Of a stretch of DNA of 64,000 nt, positions 40,306-52,344 are shown in pieces. The stretch is from the NCBI GenBank assembly GCA_027704905.1, contig CM051002.1:12981455-13045454 (forward strand). Reading direction: 5' to 3'. A program made the position numbers and the translations under genes. Position 1 is the first letter of the stretch. Each line of letters opens with the position of its first letter. The DNA is from Muraenolepis orangiensis (lineage: Eukaryota; Chordata; Actinopteri; Gadiformes; Muraenolepididae). The notes beneath the pieces are model-generated. The model searched no databases and was not told the origin of the DNA. It worked only from the letters and a program-made list of their open reading frames with translations.

Positions 40306-41500
40306 ACATAAAACATATATATTGGTTATATATCTGGGCTAGGCCTACGTCTGTTTGTATGTCATTGTGTGTCTATCCTCCCGCCTGTCTGCATGATGTC
40401 TGTACATCCTGAAACCGCTCTTAGCCATTATAAAGGTCAGACACTGCAGGCTTTTGAACTTCAAATGATACGCTTTGGTCTGGAAAGTGTCTTCATCCCT
40501 CGGTCCACCTCTTCCAGTGTAATGTAAAAGCATGGATGCACACCGGTCAATATGGTAGGAATATGGAGACCCAGCACTGTGCGTATTATAATGTCAGAAA
40601 TGTCTCCTAGAGTATAGAAGTCAATGTTTTCTGGCTTATTTTTAGGATTATGAGCAATATATATATACTGTGTATAAAATAAATAAAAAAACATTCACAT
40701 TTTGTCAAATGAGGAAAAGAAAATGAGCTCAATTGTAAAATTGATTATTATAAATAAAGGTTTAGGATCAGTTCAAATCAACCATGTGGCCAAGCAGCTC
40801 CAAACAGTTAAATATTGGTTTGCTAAAAGGCACATTAGGCTACCTAATGTGTACAAGTGACAGCTAAGTACCGCCATAGAAAAAGCTCTTTCTAGATCAT
40901 TTTGATATTATATTATATTATAATGTAGCAATTGTATTGTTGGCACAATTCAATCAATTGTTGGTTAAATATTTTCTCTCAACATGACTTAATAATTGAT
41001 TGCTTGTAAAAAAAAAACTCAATATTTTGTTATTTGTTAATATTTCTAAATACCAGAGGGCAATCCTGTCTTTTCTGAAGGTCAGGCTGTAGTATTATGG
41101 TAATATAATGGCATCGGACATGACATTAATTGAATCCACAAACTCAAACAGGTAACTTTTATACATGTTTTAATTATTTCAACGTGTAACATCAATAAAA
41201 ACATTAATTTTACATCAAGTAATTTTCTATACAGGGCAGAGTAGTTGTTCCCAAGGCAATAGGGTAATTGTGTGTTTTTTTCTGTTCTGTTTCTGGAATT
41301 ATGTAAAAAAAAAAATCATTTCAGAGGATTGAAATTAAATTTATAATAATTTGAATGATTTGACATTATAATTGTGCAATTTTGGCATGGAACGATATAA
41401 AATAACCTAGCTAAATTCATAAGCTACCATTTGAAACGGACTGGGACAACCTTCAGCAAATGATGCCCTGAAACACAATAAATATGAACCAAATAAAAAC
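37450..41500. other. Intergenic region between ampd2 and gpr61
   Basis: No coding sequence recognised. It holds short CA repeats with CCC breaks (37620-37665), an AT run (39819-39842) and a CT/AT compound repeat (40166-40302). The gpr61 3' UTR must occupy its right side, but I could not place its end. Confidence 0.7.
40166..40302. repeat. (CT)n then (AT)n
   Basis: About 90 bp of CT followed by TATATATACAATGT and a 36-bp AT run. Confidence 0.95.
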
Positions 41501-41520
41501 AATATATATTCTTCAAACTC

Positions 41521-43002
41521 TTAACTGTCTTTAATTATATGGTTATTTTTCACATGTCCACTGTCAAGGAACTCTGCCGTCTCTTCCGCAATTTGTCCAG
41601 GAATCCGGAAATCAATAGGTACGGCCTGTGGCTGGGACTGGGGGGCCTGAGCCTGGACCACGGGGCAGCAGGCTTCCCCCTTGGGACTGGACATGCTCGG
41701 TGAGTCCGGAGGCTCCAGGTTACAACCCGTGCCCTGGAGGAACTGCAGGAAATTCTCCTCGATGGACCCCTCTCTGCTGGGCAGTCGGTCCTCCTCCTCC
41801 ATCCTGGCTCTGCGGAACAGGCAGGGCATGTGTTTTCCCAGCTCCTCTCGGATCTGTCTGTTGAGACAGCCGTAGAAGAAGGGGTTTGAGGTAAAGCAGA
41901 AGTAGCCGATCCAGGTGACCACCTCCTCCAGGGAGGCCAGCGCGGCCGGGGGGCTGGCCGCCACCGCCGAGTACAGGTGGAAGGAGAAGTAGGGCAGCCA
42001 GCAGCAGAGAAACTGGCCGCCCACCGCCGCCAGCACCGCCGCGGCCTTGCCCCCACCGCCGAAGGACCTGTGGGGGGTGGCGCGGCTCGTGCCAGTGCCG
42101 GACCCGGACCGGGAGGCGGTCACCATGGTGGAGCGACTGCTGATGGACTCCAGCCGCTGGCGGCGCGGGGTGTCCATCCAGGTGGGCAGCGGGCCGTGGT
42201 GCATGGCCGCCACGCGGGCCACTCTGAACACGTTGCAGTACACGACCAGGATGAGCAGCAACGGACACAGGAAGTACACCAGCGTGAAGAGGACCATGAA
42301 GACCAGGCGGGTAGAGCCTCCCCCGGTCCAGTGCAGCGAGCAGCGCCGGTGGCCCTGAGCCGGTGCCGAGGGGACTCCGGGCCCTCCGCCTCCTCCGCCC
42401 CCGCCTCCACCTCCCGTTGCTCCAACCCCCACCCCTACCCCTACCCCTCCGCTGTTCAGAAGAGGGCTCCTCCCGCCCTGCAGCAGCCAGGCCACGAGGG
42501 GCAGGACGGACATGGCCAGGGCTTTGACCCATATCCCCACCAGCACCGAGGCCACCAGGCCCACGGTCATCTTCACCTCGTAGCGCATGGGCTGCATGAT
42601 GTAGTAGTAGCGCTCCACGTTGATGGCGGAGATGGAGAGGATGGCGACGCTGACCAAGCACACGCTGAGGAAGAGGTAGCTCCGACACAGCGCCTCCCCG
42701 AAGAAGGCCCGGCCAGAGAGCATCCCCAGGGGCATCAGCACCAGCGCCGCCAGCAGGTCCACCGAGCACAGGTGGAAGACCAACGCAAACTTGTGGAGCT
42801 GTGGCGCCTTGGCGATGACGGCCATGACGGCCCCGTTGCCGACCACGGCCAGCAGGTCCATGAGCAGCATGGCCAGCAGGGCTAGACAGTGGGACAGCGC
42901 CCAGTCCTCACCCGGTGCCACCCCGAAGGCAGACACGTTGGAGGTAGACTGCGCGTGCGGCGGCGTGTGGGAGAATGAGGAGGAGTTCCACACGGGCTCC
43001 AT
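41521..43002 (-). CDS. gpr61: Orphan G protein-coupled receptor 61
   Basis: Plasma-membrane class A receptor; mammalian GPR61 is an orphan with high constitutive Gs activity, mainly in brain. The whole CDS is one exon, 493 aa (human 451). Seven hydrophobic segments are visible, starting with ALLAMLLMDLLAVVGNGAVM (about 41-60). Motifs: ERY at 130-132 in SAINVERYYYIMQPMRYEV, Cys106 and Cys221 for the loop disulfide, WLPYFSFHLY in TM6, NPFFYGCLNRQIR after TM7 (373-383). The third loop (VARVAAMHHGPLPTWM, TMVTAS, TPHRSFGGG) and tail (LPSREGSIEENFLQFLQGTG, DFRIPGQIAEET) match human GPR61, separating it from GPR62. Extracellular loop 2 has a (Val-Gly) and Gly-run expansion at about 185-207. N-glycosylation sites NSS (6) and NVS (22). 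A splice acceptor at 43203/43202 shows that the 5' UTR continues in an upstream exon I could not place. Confidence 0.96.
   Translation of the reverse strand: MEPVWNSSSFSHTPPHAQSTSNVSAFGVAPGEDWALSHCLALLAMLLMDLLAVVGNGAVMAVIAKAPQLHKFALVFHLCSVDLLAALVLMPLGMLSGRAFFGEALCRSYLFLSVCLVSVAILSISAINVERYYYIMQPMRYEVKMTVGLVASVLVGIWVKALAMSVLPLVAWLLQGGRSPLLNSGGVGVGVGVGATGGGGGGGGGGGPGVPSAPAQGHRRCSLHWTGGGSTRLVFMVLFTLVYFLCPLLLILVVYCNVFRVARVAAMHHGPLPTWMDTPRRQRLESISSRSTMVTASRSGSGTGTSRATPHRSFGGGGKAAAVLAAVGGQFLCCWLPYFSFHLYSAVAASPPAALASLEEVVTWIGYFCFTSNPFFYGCLNRQIREELGKHMPCLFRRARMEEEDRLPSREGSIEENFLQFLQGTGCNLEPPDSPSMSSPKGEACCPVVQAQAPQSQPQAVPIDFRIPGQIAEETAEFLDSGHVKNNHIIKDS
42375..42452. repeat. GC-rich repeat coding for the Gly tract of gpr61
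   Basis: CCCCTACCCCTAC and CCTCCGCC runs on the plus strand encode (Val-Gly)n and an 11-Gly run on the minus strand. Confidence 0.85.
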
Positions 43003-43816
43003 TGAAGCTTGAGACAGGGCAGGCAGGCAGGGTCAGTCACGGGCCCATCACCCATCGTCAGCAGCCGGGGAGCTTGTCGCTCTGAAGACGAGGAGGTCCA
43101 AAGCGTCCCAGGGTAGCAGTGAGCCCGATCTGAGTCGCGCTGTGTGTGTCTCGTCCACATCTACACACAGACTTGTGTCTTTGGAGCAGTCAAAGTACAC
43201 CCTAGAGAGGGAGAGGGAGAAGAGAATAGTCATCAGTTTTTGTTTTGTAGCGTATGAGTCTGTCTGCTTTAGTGTCATCAGATAGGAAATGACTTGGCAG
43301 GAATAATTACACAGAAAGAAATATATCAGTCTCTAGTCCACCTAAAATCTAAAATCTGCCATATGATCTAATGGATGATCATCAGAACGTTTACATTCAT
43401 TATGTTTACAGTCCAGTTTCTCTTGGAGAAGCTGGACCTGGAAATCAATCATAAATCTATTTCAAGAACGCATCCTCTCAATGCTCACAAGCAACTTCAT
43501 CCGTATAATCCTATTTAGAAGCCATTTTCATGACCCTTACTCATAACTATATAACAAACAAAGGATATCCAGCCTCAGAAATGCACAAATGCACTTGTGT
43601 ATAGTGTATACATGTATGGTGGTTTCTGTGTTTTCAGGTTCCACTCTTCATGTTTCTTCATGTATTTTACCACTCTCTAGCCTCAAAGCAACTCAGCAAC
43701 CTAGATTGATCTAAACCCGCCAGCCTTCCTTTCCTAAAACGACATGGTTGAGGCTTTTCTGGGTCACAGAGGCCAACGGCATGTAGAAAAACAAATAGTC
43801 TTCTATGTAGGTGGCA

Positions 43817-43965
43817 GCTGTGTGTGTGTATGTATGTGTGTGTGTGTGTGCGTGTGTGCGTGTGTGTGTGTGCGTGTGTGCGTGTGTGTGTGTGCGTGTG
43901 TGTGTGCGTGCGTGTGTGTGTGTGGTGTGTGCGTGTGCGTGCCTGTGTCTGTGTCTGTCTAGCGA
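43817..43965. repeat. (GT)n/(GTGC)n
   Basis: GT repeat with regular GCGTGT interruptions. Confidence 0.9.
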
Positions 43966-44047
43966 GTCAACATGATACATGTGGTCATGTTTTTGTGTAA
44001 CGGTTGTCGAAATATCTTCTTCTTTTTTAGTTTTAAAGCAAAGCTGA

Positions 44048-44078
44048 TAATAATAATAATAATAATAATATAATAATA

Positions 44079-44115
<37 letters not shown>
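44048..44115. repeat. (TAA)n trinucleotide repeat
   Basis: About 22 TAA units with two TATAA slips. Confidence 0.95.
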
Positions 44116-44116
<1 letters not shown>

Positions 44117-44466
44117 CACGGTATTACAATGAGAACAATACACTCTCAGCTGCTCTGGTAGCAGCGCTGCCCTCACATTGGACCGGCAGGTCCTCCGTCC
44201 TGGACCTGGAATTCTCCCAAGCCTATCTCTGTTCCCCCCCCCCCCCCCTGCCTGGTGTAGTCAAGTATTAACGCCTACTCATTCATCCATCAATCATTTA
44301 TATATTACACTGATTCTGCCAAGCCCCCGAGGACCTTGCTCCCAACAACACATTCAAATTCCCAGGATGGCAGACAGATTTACTCAGCGCCTTTCACTGA
44401 ACGTAGAAGAAGAAACGGGTAGTGGAGAAGTGAGCATGTATTGATGAAAAAAAAACAAAGAGTGTG

Positions 44467-44772
<306 letters not shown>

Positions 44773-45100
44773 GATTGGATTGGATTGGAAAGCAAGATGA
44801 TTCCTGCTTAAACCCAGAGACATTTTCGGTGATGTTAAAAGCTGAGCGTTTGAGTACAGCTGTCAGAACAGTCACACAGACGGTGGAGATGAACAGTGCA
44901 GAGGTAGTTCCCGCTGAAATAACGTGCTCTTCTTACCATCTCGCACGTCGCTCCGGTGCTTCCTCTGGCATACACCACCGGCAGCGGAGGCTTCTTCCAG
45001 GGAGAAGAAACAGTGGACGAGGACGAGAATGAGAAACTGACTGACGGTTCCCTTTTCTTGATGGTCTTTAAATGCTTACACAGAGATGATCCCTCTCCTG

Positions 45101-45103
<3 letters not shown>

Positions 45104-45170
<67 letters not shown>
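45104..45170. repeat. (CT)n
   Basis: About 33 CT units, 330 bp from the opposite-phase GA block. Confidence 0.95.
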
Positions 45171-45172
<2 letters not shown>

Positions 45173-45503
45173 CCTTTCTATCCCTCTATCTCTCCCATAC
45201 ACACACACACACTGGACTGCAGAGATGGAGCAGGAGGCAGTGAGTAAATGGGTACCAGAGCAACTCAACTGTACAGGGTCCTAGTGCCTGCGTATTCCTT
45301 ATATTTGTTATGCTTTGATTATTTACACTTTTAGGGAAATGTGTCAATACAAAAGGAAGGCAAAGGCATACACAAATGATAAATACAAGAACAATAAAAA
45401 ATACACTCAGCAGGCATTTGATTTTTTGGATGATATTTGATGATATGGATTATGAAGACATCTGACTAAACACTCACAACAATTTCCTGATTTCAATGTG
45501 ATT

Positions 45504-45662
<159 letters not shown>

Positions 45663-46111
45663 TTTCCGAGTGTGTGTCCATTCTGTCTCAAATAGAATAG
45701 AATAGATTTACCTCACCATAAGTGTAATAGTCCGTCTTTATATTTTTGACACATAAAGCACATCCACTGTCCTTCATGCCCTCTCACATAATCATTGGTT
45801 ACTTAACCCAGGTAAAGCAATAATAAATGGGCCTCAGCGACCTCTATTTTACTTCATCAAACTGGGGCAATCGCTGATGCTCCTGTTGCCACGGTGATGT
45901 TTCTCCACATACAGTCGGTCTCATTGCGTTTCTCCAAGGTTCTCCAAACAAACGTTTCACGCAAAGCCTTCGTACGTCTTCGTCTATTTAAATGCATGTT
46001 TGATTTGTATTCCAACAAAAAAAACAAAAACAGATTCACTGTAGCGTCTGATGATGACTAAAGTGGCTACAATGCTCAGCGCTTCAAGTTAAGTGATTTC
46101 CATGTGTGCCT

Positions 46112-46245
46112 GTGCGCCTGTGTGCCTGCAAGTGTGCGCTCGCGCGTGTGTGCGTGCGTGCGTGCGCGCATGCGTGTGTATGTGCGCGTGCGAGTACGGG
46201 CGCGCGCGTGTGTGTGTGTGTGCGTGTGCGCGCGCACGCGCATGT
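46112..46245. repeat. Alternating purine-pyrimidine (GC/GT) tract
   Basis: GTGCGC, CGCGCG and GTGTGT words alternate with few breaks over about 130 bp, the sequence type that favours left-handed Z-DNA. Confidence 0.8.
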
Positions 46246-47424
46246 CTATTTATGAGTATGTATCAGGTGTTGACTCATGACAAAAATAGAAGATTCTTCT
46301 CTCTCTCGGCAGCACCAATCACTGCCACCACAAATACAATGGTTTCCATGGCAACCTCGAAAATAGATTCAGCGTTCTCACTCAGAAATAGCGATGACAT
46401 TCTGCACTTACCCCATGCAGCCCCTGCTATAAATGAAAGACTGGCTATCCAAAAATACACACACGTCGCAAATGTTGTCATTAATTGCAATCACGCAATT
46501 ACAGTTAGCGGGGAAAAAAACACAATTACAGCGTGGCACATGTTCGAGGGGAATCTAAATGCGCTGGAAGCCTGGAGGAGGGGGGGGGGGGTTCATGCAT
46601 GGTAGCCATTAACCGTCCGTTTGATATTAAATGATTTGAAAGCCAGCAGCACACCTGCAGCAAGCAACAGGAATACATAAAGGTCTGTGTTGTTCCCCTG
46701 GTACACCGCATGAAGACATCGACATGGGACTGACACAATGTACTAGGAGGAATGCAACTAGCGGGCTTCATTTGACATTTTTGCCTACCTTACAGACCTT
46801 AGCTACAGACCTTAGGCTAAAATGTCAAACGATTCCTGCTAGTTGTGTTACTGCCTGAAAAGGTTTTATTTGATGATGATGACAATGACGATGATGATGA
46901 TGATGATGTTGATGATGATAGTGGTGAAGATGGATGTATAGGATTCAGCGAAACGTAAAGCTCACAACTGATTTAACCTTATAGGCTGTCCGAGAAGCTA
47001 ATGTTGTACTTAGCACAAAAAAGATTTAGCATTTGTACACTGCCATGTGTTTATTGTAATTCACAATGTAAGAATCCTGAACTGATATCTTAGCAATTGC
47101 GTCCTCCTTGCGTCTTGCCTTTATACCTGTCTTATATCAAGTGTGGGATAAGTATATTATATTATTCTATTATATATTAGTATATAAGTATATAGCCTAC
47201 ACATTAAGGATGCTGTTGATAAATAGGCTTGCTGCTTATTTACCATTTGTTAGCTTAGATTGTCATTAAACCAAGTTATTAATGCTTAACAGGTCAAAAT
47301 AAAAAATGTGGGCCCAGGGTTTAGCAGTAGGCTTATGTTTTATATGTATTTATCAGTGTATTAATTTCTTTATCATCATTAGCATATGAAACAGTACAAT
47401 CTCTATACTGGACTGTAGCAAGAA

Positions 47425-47695
47425 ACCTTTGCTATACGCCACCTGTGTGGCTTTTGCTGGGCTCAGTCGACGACCAACACACACATACACAAAGTGTTTT
47501 ATTGTAGAGTTGGTAATGTTTTGCAGGCAGAACAGATGCAAAAATGCTGACATGTGAACTCTCTTGAGTGTGTGAGGCTGGCCTTGATGACCAATGCACT
47601 GCAGCTGCATCACCCAGACCCAGAGTCTAATCAGTCTGACTGGGGCCAGGTGAGGCTGCTTAAACCAGCATCCAACCACACGCACGCACGCACGC
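47425..47695 (-). repeat. Interspersed repeat, copy C (inverted)
   Basis: The minus strand reads GCTGGTTTAAGCAGCCTCAC, CCCCAGTCAGACTGATTAGA, GTGCATTGGTCATCAAGGCC and, further on, ACAATAAAAC and GAGCCCAGCAAAAGCCA, the same word order as copies A and B. Confidence 0.65.
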
Positions 47696-48202
47696 ACACA
47701 CATACACACGCATACGCACCACATGGACATAACACAGTATCACACAGAGCATCTTACACAGCAGCATTTGAATCATCCTCGAGCAGAGACAGCTATGTCA
47801 TTACCTTACTAATCCATGCGAGGGCGCTCTAGCAATTCACAGGTTGAAAAAATACAAAATCCGTTGCGTCGGGTCAAAAAATGATATGTGACAATAATAA
47901 TATAAGTTCTTTATAATATATCCATGGCCAGAATTCACCAACTTTGATGTCACAAACCTCAAACCTTGTGTAATTTAACATAACCTACCACTATGCTATA
48001 TGTTGTTATATGTATATGTAGACTATTTAAACACTGTGTGCTCATATATTGTGGAAGTATCAATATGAATGCAAACGATAAAAAAGCATAGATGTAAAAG
48101 TAAAAACCTAAACAAGCCAAAGGCCTTCTTAGTTAGTTATCGAATATAACCAGATGGTGGCGGTATGTTCTTTGAATTGCCCGTGTACATACATCATGGT
48201 TT

Positions 48203-48205
<3 letters not shown>

Positions 48206-48273
<68 letters not shown>

Positions 48274-48288
48274 CACACGCACACACAC
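48206..48288. repeat. (CA)n microsatellite
   Basis: About 40 CA units with two CG breaks. Confidence 0.95.
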
Positions 48289-50346
48289 ATAGATCCAGTT
48301 TGAGTGTGTTTTAACACCACAACGCAGCAACATAGGAACAAGCAACCAGTGGAATCAAATCATTTCAGAAACACTTTCTAATATCATCAGCCCTGCTTTC
48401 CTCATGCATAGACCTAATGTATACTATATGAACATACAATAAAAAGCCTTTTTGGTGAATGCTTTTATTTATTTATTGTAATAATGTGAATACAGTATTG
48501 TGAACGCACTGCTGGAGTGCCTTTAATAATGATAACAATACAAAGACAATACAAAATAATAATAATCGTCAATAATAATGCGACATCGAGTGGCCCGTTC
48601 TGCAGCTCACTAGGGCACACTTTATTATCAGCAAAGTATGAAATACATTCACAGAAAGGGAATGCTTTGGATATATGCCGTAGAGTTATCTGGTTGGTAT
48701 TCTTTTTTTATCTGGGTGCTTTTTTTTTTCATCTGTGTGGGAGCCTTTGTCTGTTTGTTTACTTTGCATTTGTTTGTTTATGTGTAACAACATAACGCAC
48801 CTGGGGGCTTAGGCAGCAGCGAGCATCGAGCTCATGGGAGATTCTATAGGATGCCTACATAACATCCGTTACGCAATCCCTGACTGAACAACTTATAACT
48901 TACTATTATTCCACCAATTATAGCTATGTTTCGCTCCACTAATAAGTTTGGCCTGCATAACGACCCTAATATATCTCCCTTTAACTGAACTGTGTGTGAG
49001 AGTGACACTAATTAGGCTAAGGATACAAACGGTTATGTGTATATAAGGGGGGGGGGGGGAATCGGAAAAGAGAAGAAAAAAACAGTATAACACGTATCTT
49101 GTCATCTCAACACATTGTGTCTCCGTCTACACGTTGATTGTCAAGCTGGAGAGGGGTAAGAGGGAAGCTGTAAGAGGGATGGGGGCAAGGTGGACGACGT
49201 CATATTGGCTATGGAGAGAGAGCATGATGATCCTGCGTGCTGCCTTGACCTGCAGTCATGGCCACCGCTCTGCTGCCCATCCATAATTTACCCTGCACAT
49301 CTCTCCTGCACATGGACTGCACATCTCCTCACACAGAGTAGACCGCCTCCTACATTTCCTATAGTATACCACAAAGCCCCAACATATAGCTATCATAACT
49401 ATAGCTGCTAACAGTGTATAGGAACAACACTCTTATCAGTACTAAACCAACGGTACTATAGTATTATACTAACACTACTAAACAACAGCATTATATCAAC
49501 AACAGTATATGATATTAACCCGAATCTCCAGTTGGGGATTAATAATGATATTTAACAGTAACAGTACGACACACAACACTACTCAACCAACCCCAACAGT
49601 AGGCTGTTATATCAGTTTCACTGAAACTGATCTAACAGCTTTATAACAACAGGGCAAAAGAATGCAAAGGGTATTCACATATAGATAGTACCATTCAAAG
49701 TGGTACTATCCCAACAGTACTAGCACAGTACTATGACGACGAGATAATACCAACAGCTTCGTCACAACAGAAAGAGTACTTAAGGTGCAATTGACATGTA
49801 TATAACGTTGATCATATTAAACCACTTAAATGTCAACTCCCCCTCCCCCTTCCATTCCCTTCCACTGGTTGCCAGTTCGTTGCACATTACCTGCATATTT
49901 CATGATCAGTGTACTGAGACTCAGACAGACTCGGTGGTGATGATCAAGTGAGGAATCTTTGGTGTGCGAATGAAAGCTAAACCAATGCTCTTGCTCCTAA
50001 CTTGTGTCACTAAGCACTTGGGTGGGATTGGGGGATTACCGGTGTGAAGCCGGGCCCTTTTTACCCCTTTTTTTCCACGCTAACTGGCAACTACTAAGAC
50101 TATTGATCGCTGACGTGACGACACCGAGGTACCACGTGCCTTGTAAGAAGCGTGAATCCAACGTCAGACATAATAATCAATAATAATAATTTCGGACCCG
50201 TCCAATGTGAATTCACAATCTTATATATATAAGTGTTTTTTTTATTCTAGAAAATGTGATTATTAGGCCTATGTGTCATTGACAGGGTCTGGTTCTATTG
50301 TTGAGTTGTGACGGTACAAGGCAGGCTATAGAGTCACCCTGTGGGA

Positions 50347-50348
<2 letters not shown>

Positions 50349-50396
<48 letters not shown>
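50349..50396. repeat. (CA)n microsatellite
   Basis: 24 CA units. Confidence 0.95.
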
Positions 50397-50398
<2 letters not shown>

Positions 50399-50747
50399 TG
50401 ATCAATATTTGCGTATACATGATGAGCCGTTCTCTATTGAGTGTATTATATTCTATAATTCATTGTGTGTTAATGTAAAACAATACTGATACTGCATGGG
50501 CAGTGAAGTGTAATTACGCAACCGGACACTTTTGTTTTGTGTGCTCCCTGAAACCCTATAGTCTCCACTCACACTTCACGCTGAACAAACCAAAAGACAA
50601 GTGTCTGCGCACACACACATATAACAATAATTTAAAAAAAATGAAGGCAAGGCTTTATAATGGAATTTTAGCCACAACCTCTATCCAAACTTAACTACCA
50701 TAACCGCATAACAGCATAGAATAGAATAGAATCCACAGCACTACAAC

Positions 50748-50758
50748 CCCCCCCCCAC

Positions 50759-50819
<61 letters not shown>

Positions 50820-50855
50820 CACCACCACCCCACCCCCTCCTCCTCCTCCTCCTCC
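50748..50855. repeat. C9 run, (CA)n, (CTC)n compound repeat
   Basis: Poly-C, about 28 CA units, CCACCACCCC and seven CTC-type triplets in a row. Confidence 0.9.
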
Positions 50856-51599
50856 CACATGTTTCCTCATCTTGGACCCTCCCACGTGCGTAGATCACAG
50901 GTATGCAAATGAGATACGCAATTAAAGATCGGTTTGGGTTCACGGTTGTGCTACGCCTTGCCCTTGACGCCGCACGTGAAAAGGTTGCACGATCAAGCAC
51001 CGCAGAGCACCAATTTGGCGCGTGCAGCTGCGTGTGTACAGAAGCAGCCTATGATGCTGGCGTTGGAGGAAGGAAGGATATCCAACCGCATCATATAAGG
51101 GACACATAGTATAGGAGATAGAAGATAGTATCTTCTGGTGTCTCAGTCAACATGAAATAAGTGTATGTTCAAAGATAACCCTAATGGACACTTCATTAAT
51201 AGTAGCCCAAGTCGCATAGAAATGTCATTTTTTTTTTTAAAGACACGTGTTGGATGAATTCAGTTCGATTCTACATGTAATATACACACAGTCCATCCGC
51301 CCTATACGAGCTATGTGCATCCCATGTTATTCGTTTTGTAATTGATCAAGACATCGGTGGGGCGATGGTTTGGTTCGCCCTGTGTTCCTCACGTTCGGAT
51401 GGATGTTGTTCGTGCATGGTAGGCCTAATTACACCACAAAGTGAGCCAATGTGACGGATCACGGAGAGCGAGAATGTGCACCGAACGCGGAGATGCGTGC
51501 GTGCACACCGAACTGTGACACACCTCCCGCGTCCGCCGCCTGCCGTCGGATCAATAATACAATTATGGGGTTTTCTTCTTTGACGGCAGCGAGGAGGAC

Positions 51600-51765
51600 G
51601 GTCGGACAGTCCTAACACGGCCACCGAGAGGTCCGGACGGAGAGAGAAAGCAGCTGGTCGTTGTTGCTCCAGTAAATGGCGAAGGACGTCATGTATAAGC
51701 GGACCATCTCGAAGGCTGGACTGTATGAGCGCTTTGGATGTGTAGTTCTTTAGAAATCAACCGAG
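51600..51765 (+). other. amigo1: Candidate 5' UTR exon of amigo1
   Basis: The exon ends at a strong donor (CCGAG|GTAAGC, 51765/51766). The coding exon of amigo1 is preceded by an acceptor (TTTTTTTTCAAG, ending 52283), so a 518-bp intron fits. AMIGO genes typically keep the whole CDS in one exon after a noncoding first exon. The 5' limit is not known. It contains a 25-codon upstream ORF (51676-51753). Confidence 0.55.
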
Positions 51766-52344
51766 GTAAGCGTTCTAGGGTGGGATGCTCTACATGCGTA
51801 GAAGTGCATTATACGTCTCTGTGATGTTGAGTAGCCGTGCTGTGGATCGATTATTAGAACTATCAGTGAAATATGCACGCAGCGCTACAGTTGGGACAAG
51901 GGGTTGGATTAGGGGCATAATTCCTTTAGAATATATTTTTTGTATTATCATTATTAATAGTATTATTATTCGTGTTACCTATTTGTGTAATTTCCTTCCT
52001 TAATATGATTTTTTTGCTTACATTTTACATTTAGTGTTGCCGTGTATCCGTTGTTGATTTTCCTGTTGTTCATTTACATTCGAGTAAAAGTAACTTTGGC
52101 TTTGGCTGGTGTTGCGGCGAGCCACAGCCTACCCCGTGCGTTTTACATCATGACGCGAGGCTTACCATTCAAAGCACGCTGCGTTATGAGCGACAACTGT
52201 AACAATGTCTAGCACCGTCATGCCAGTTGACAGCAGGATTACTTGCTCACTCCAATATGTCATTGCAGCTATTTTTTTTCAAGACGACGTCAGCCAAGTA
52301 AACCAAAGCAGATTCCCTACAACGTCCAATCCTACTGTTCCACA

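Noticed and set aside
41977..42885. 302-aa frame opposite gpr61 and 349-aa frame in an alternative minus frame
   Set aside because: GC-rich shadow frames of the intact gpr61 CDS; no recognisable domains.
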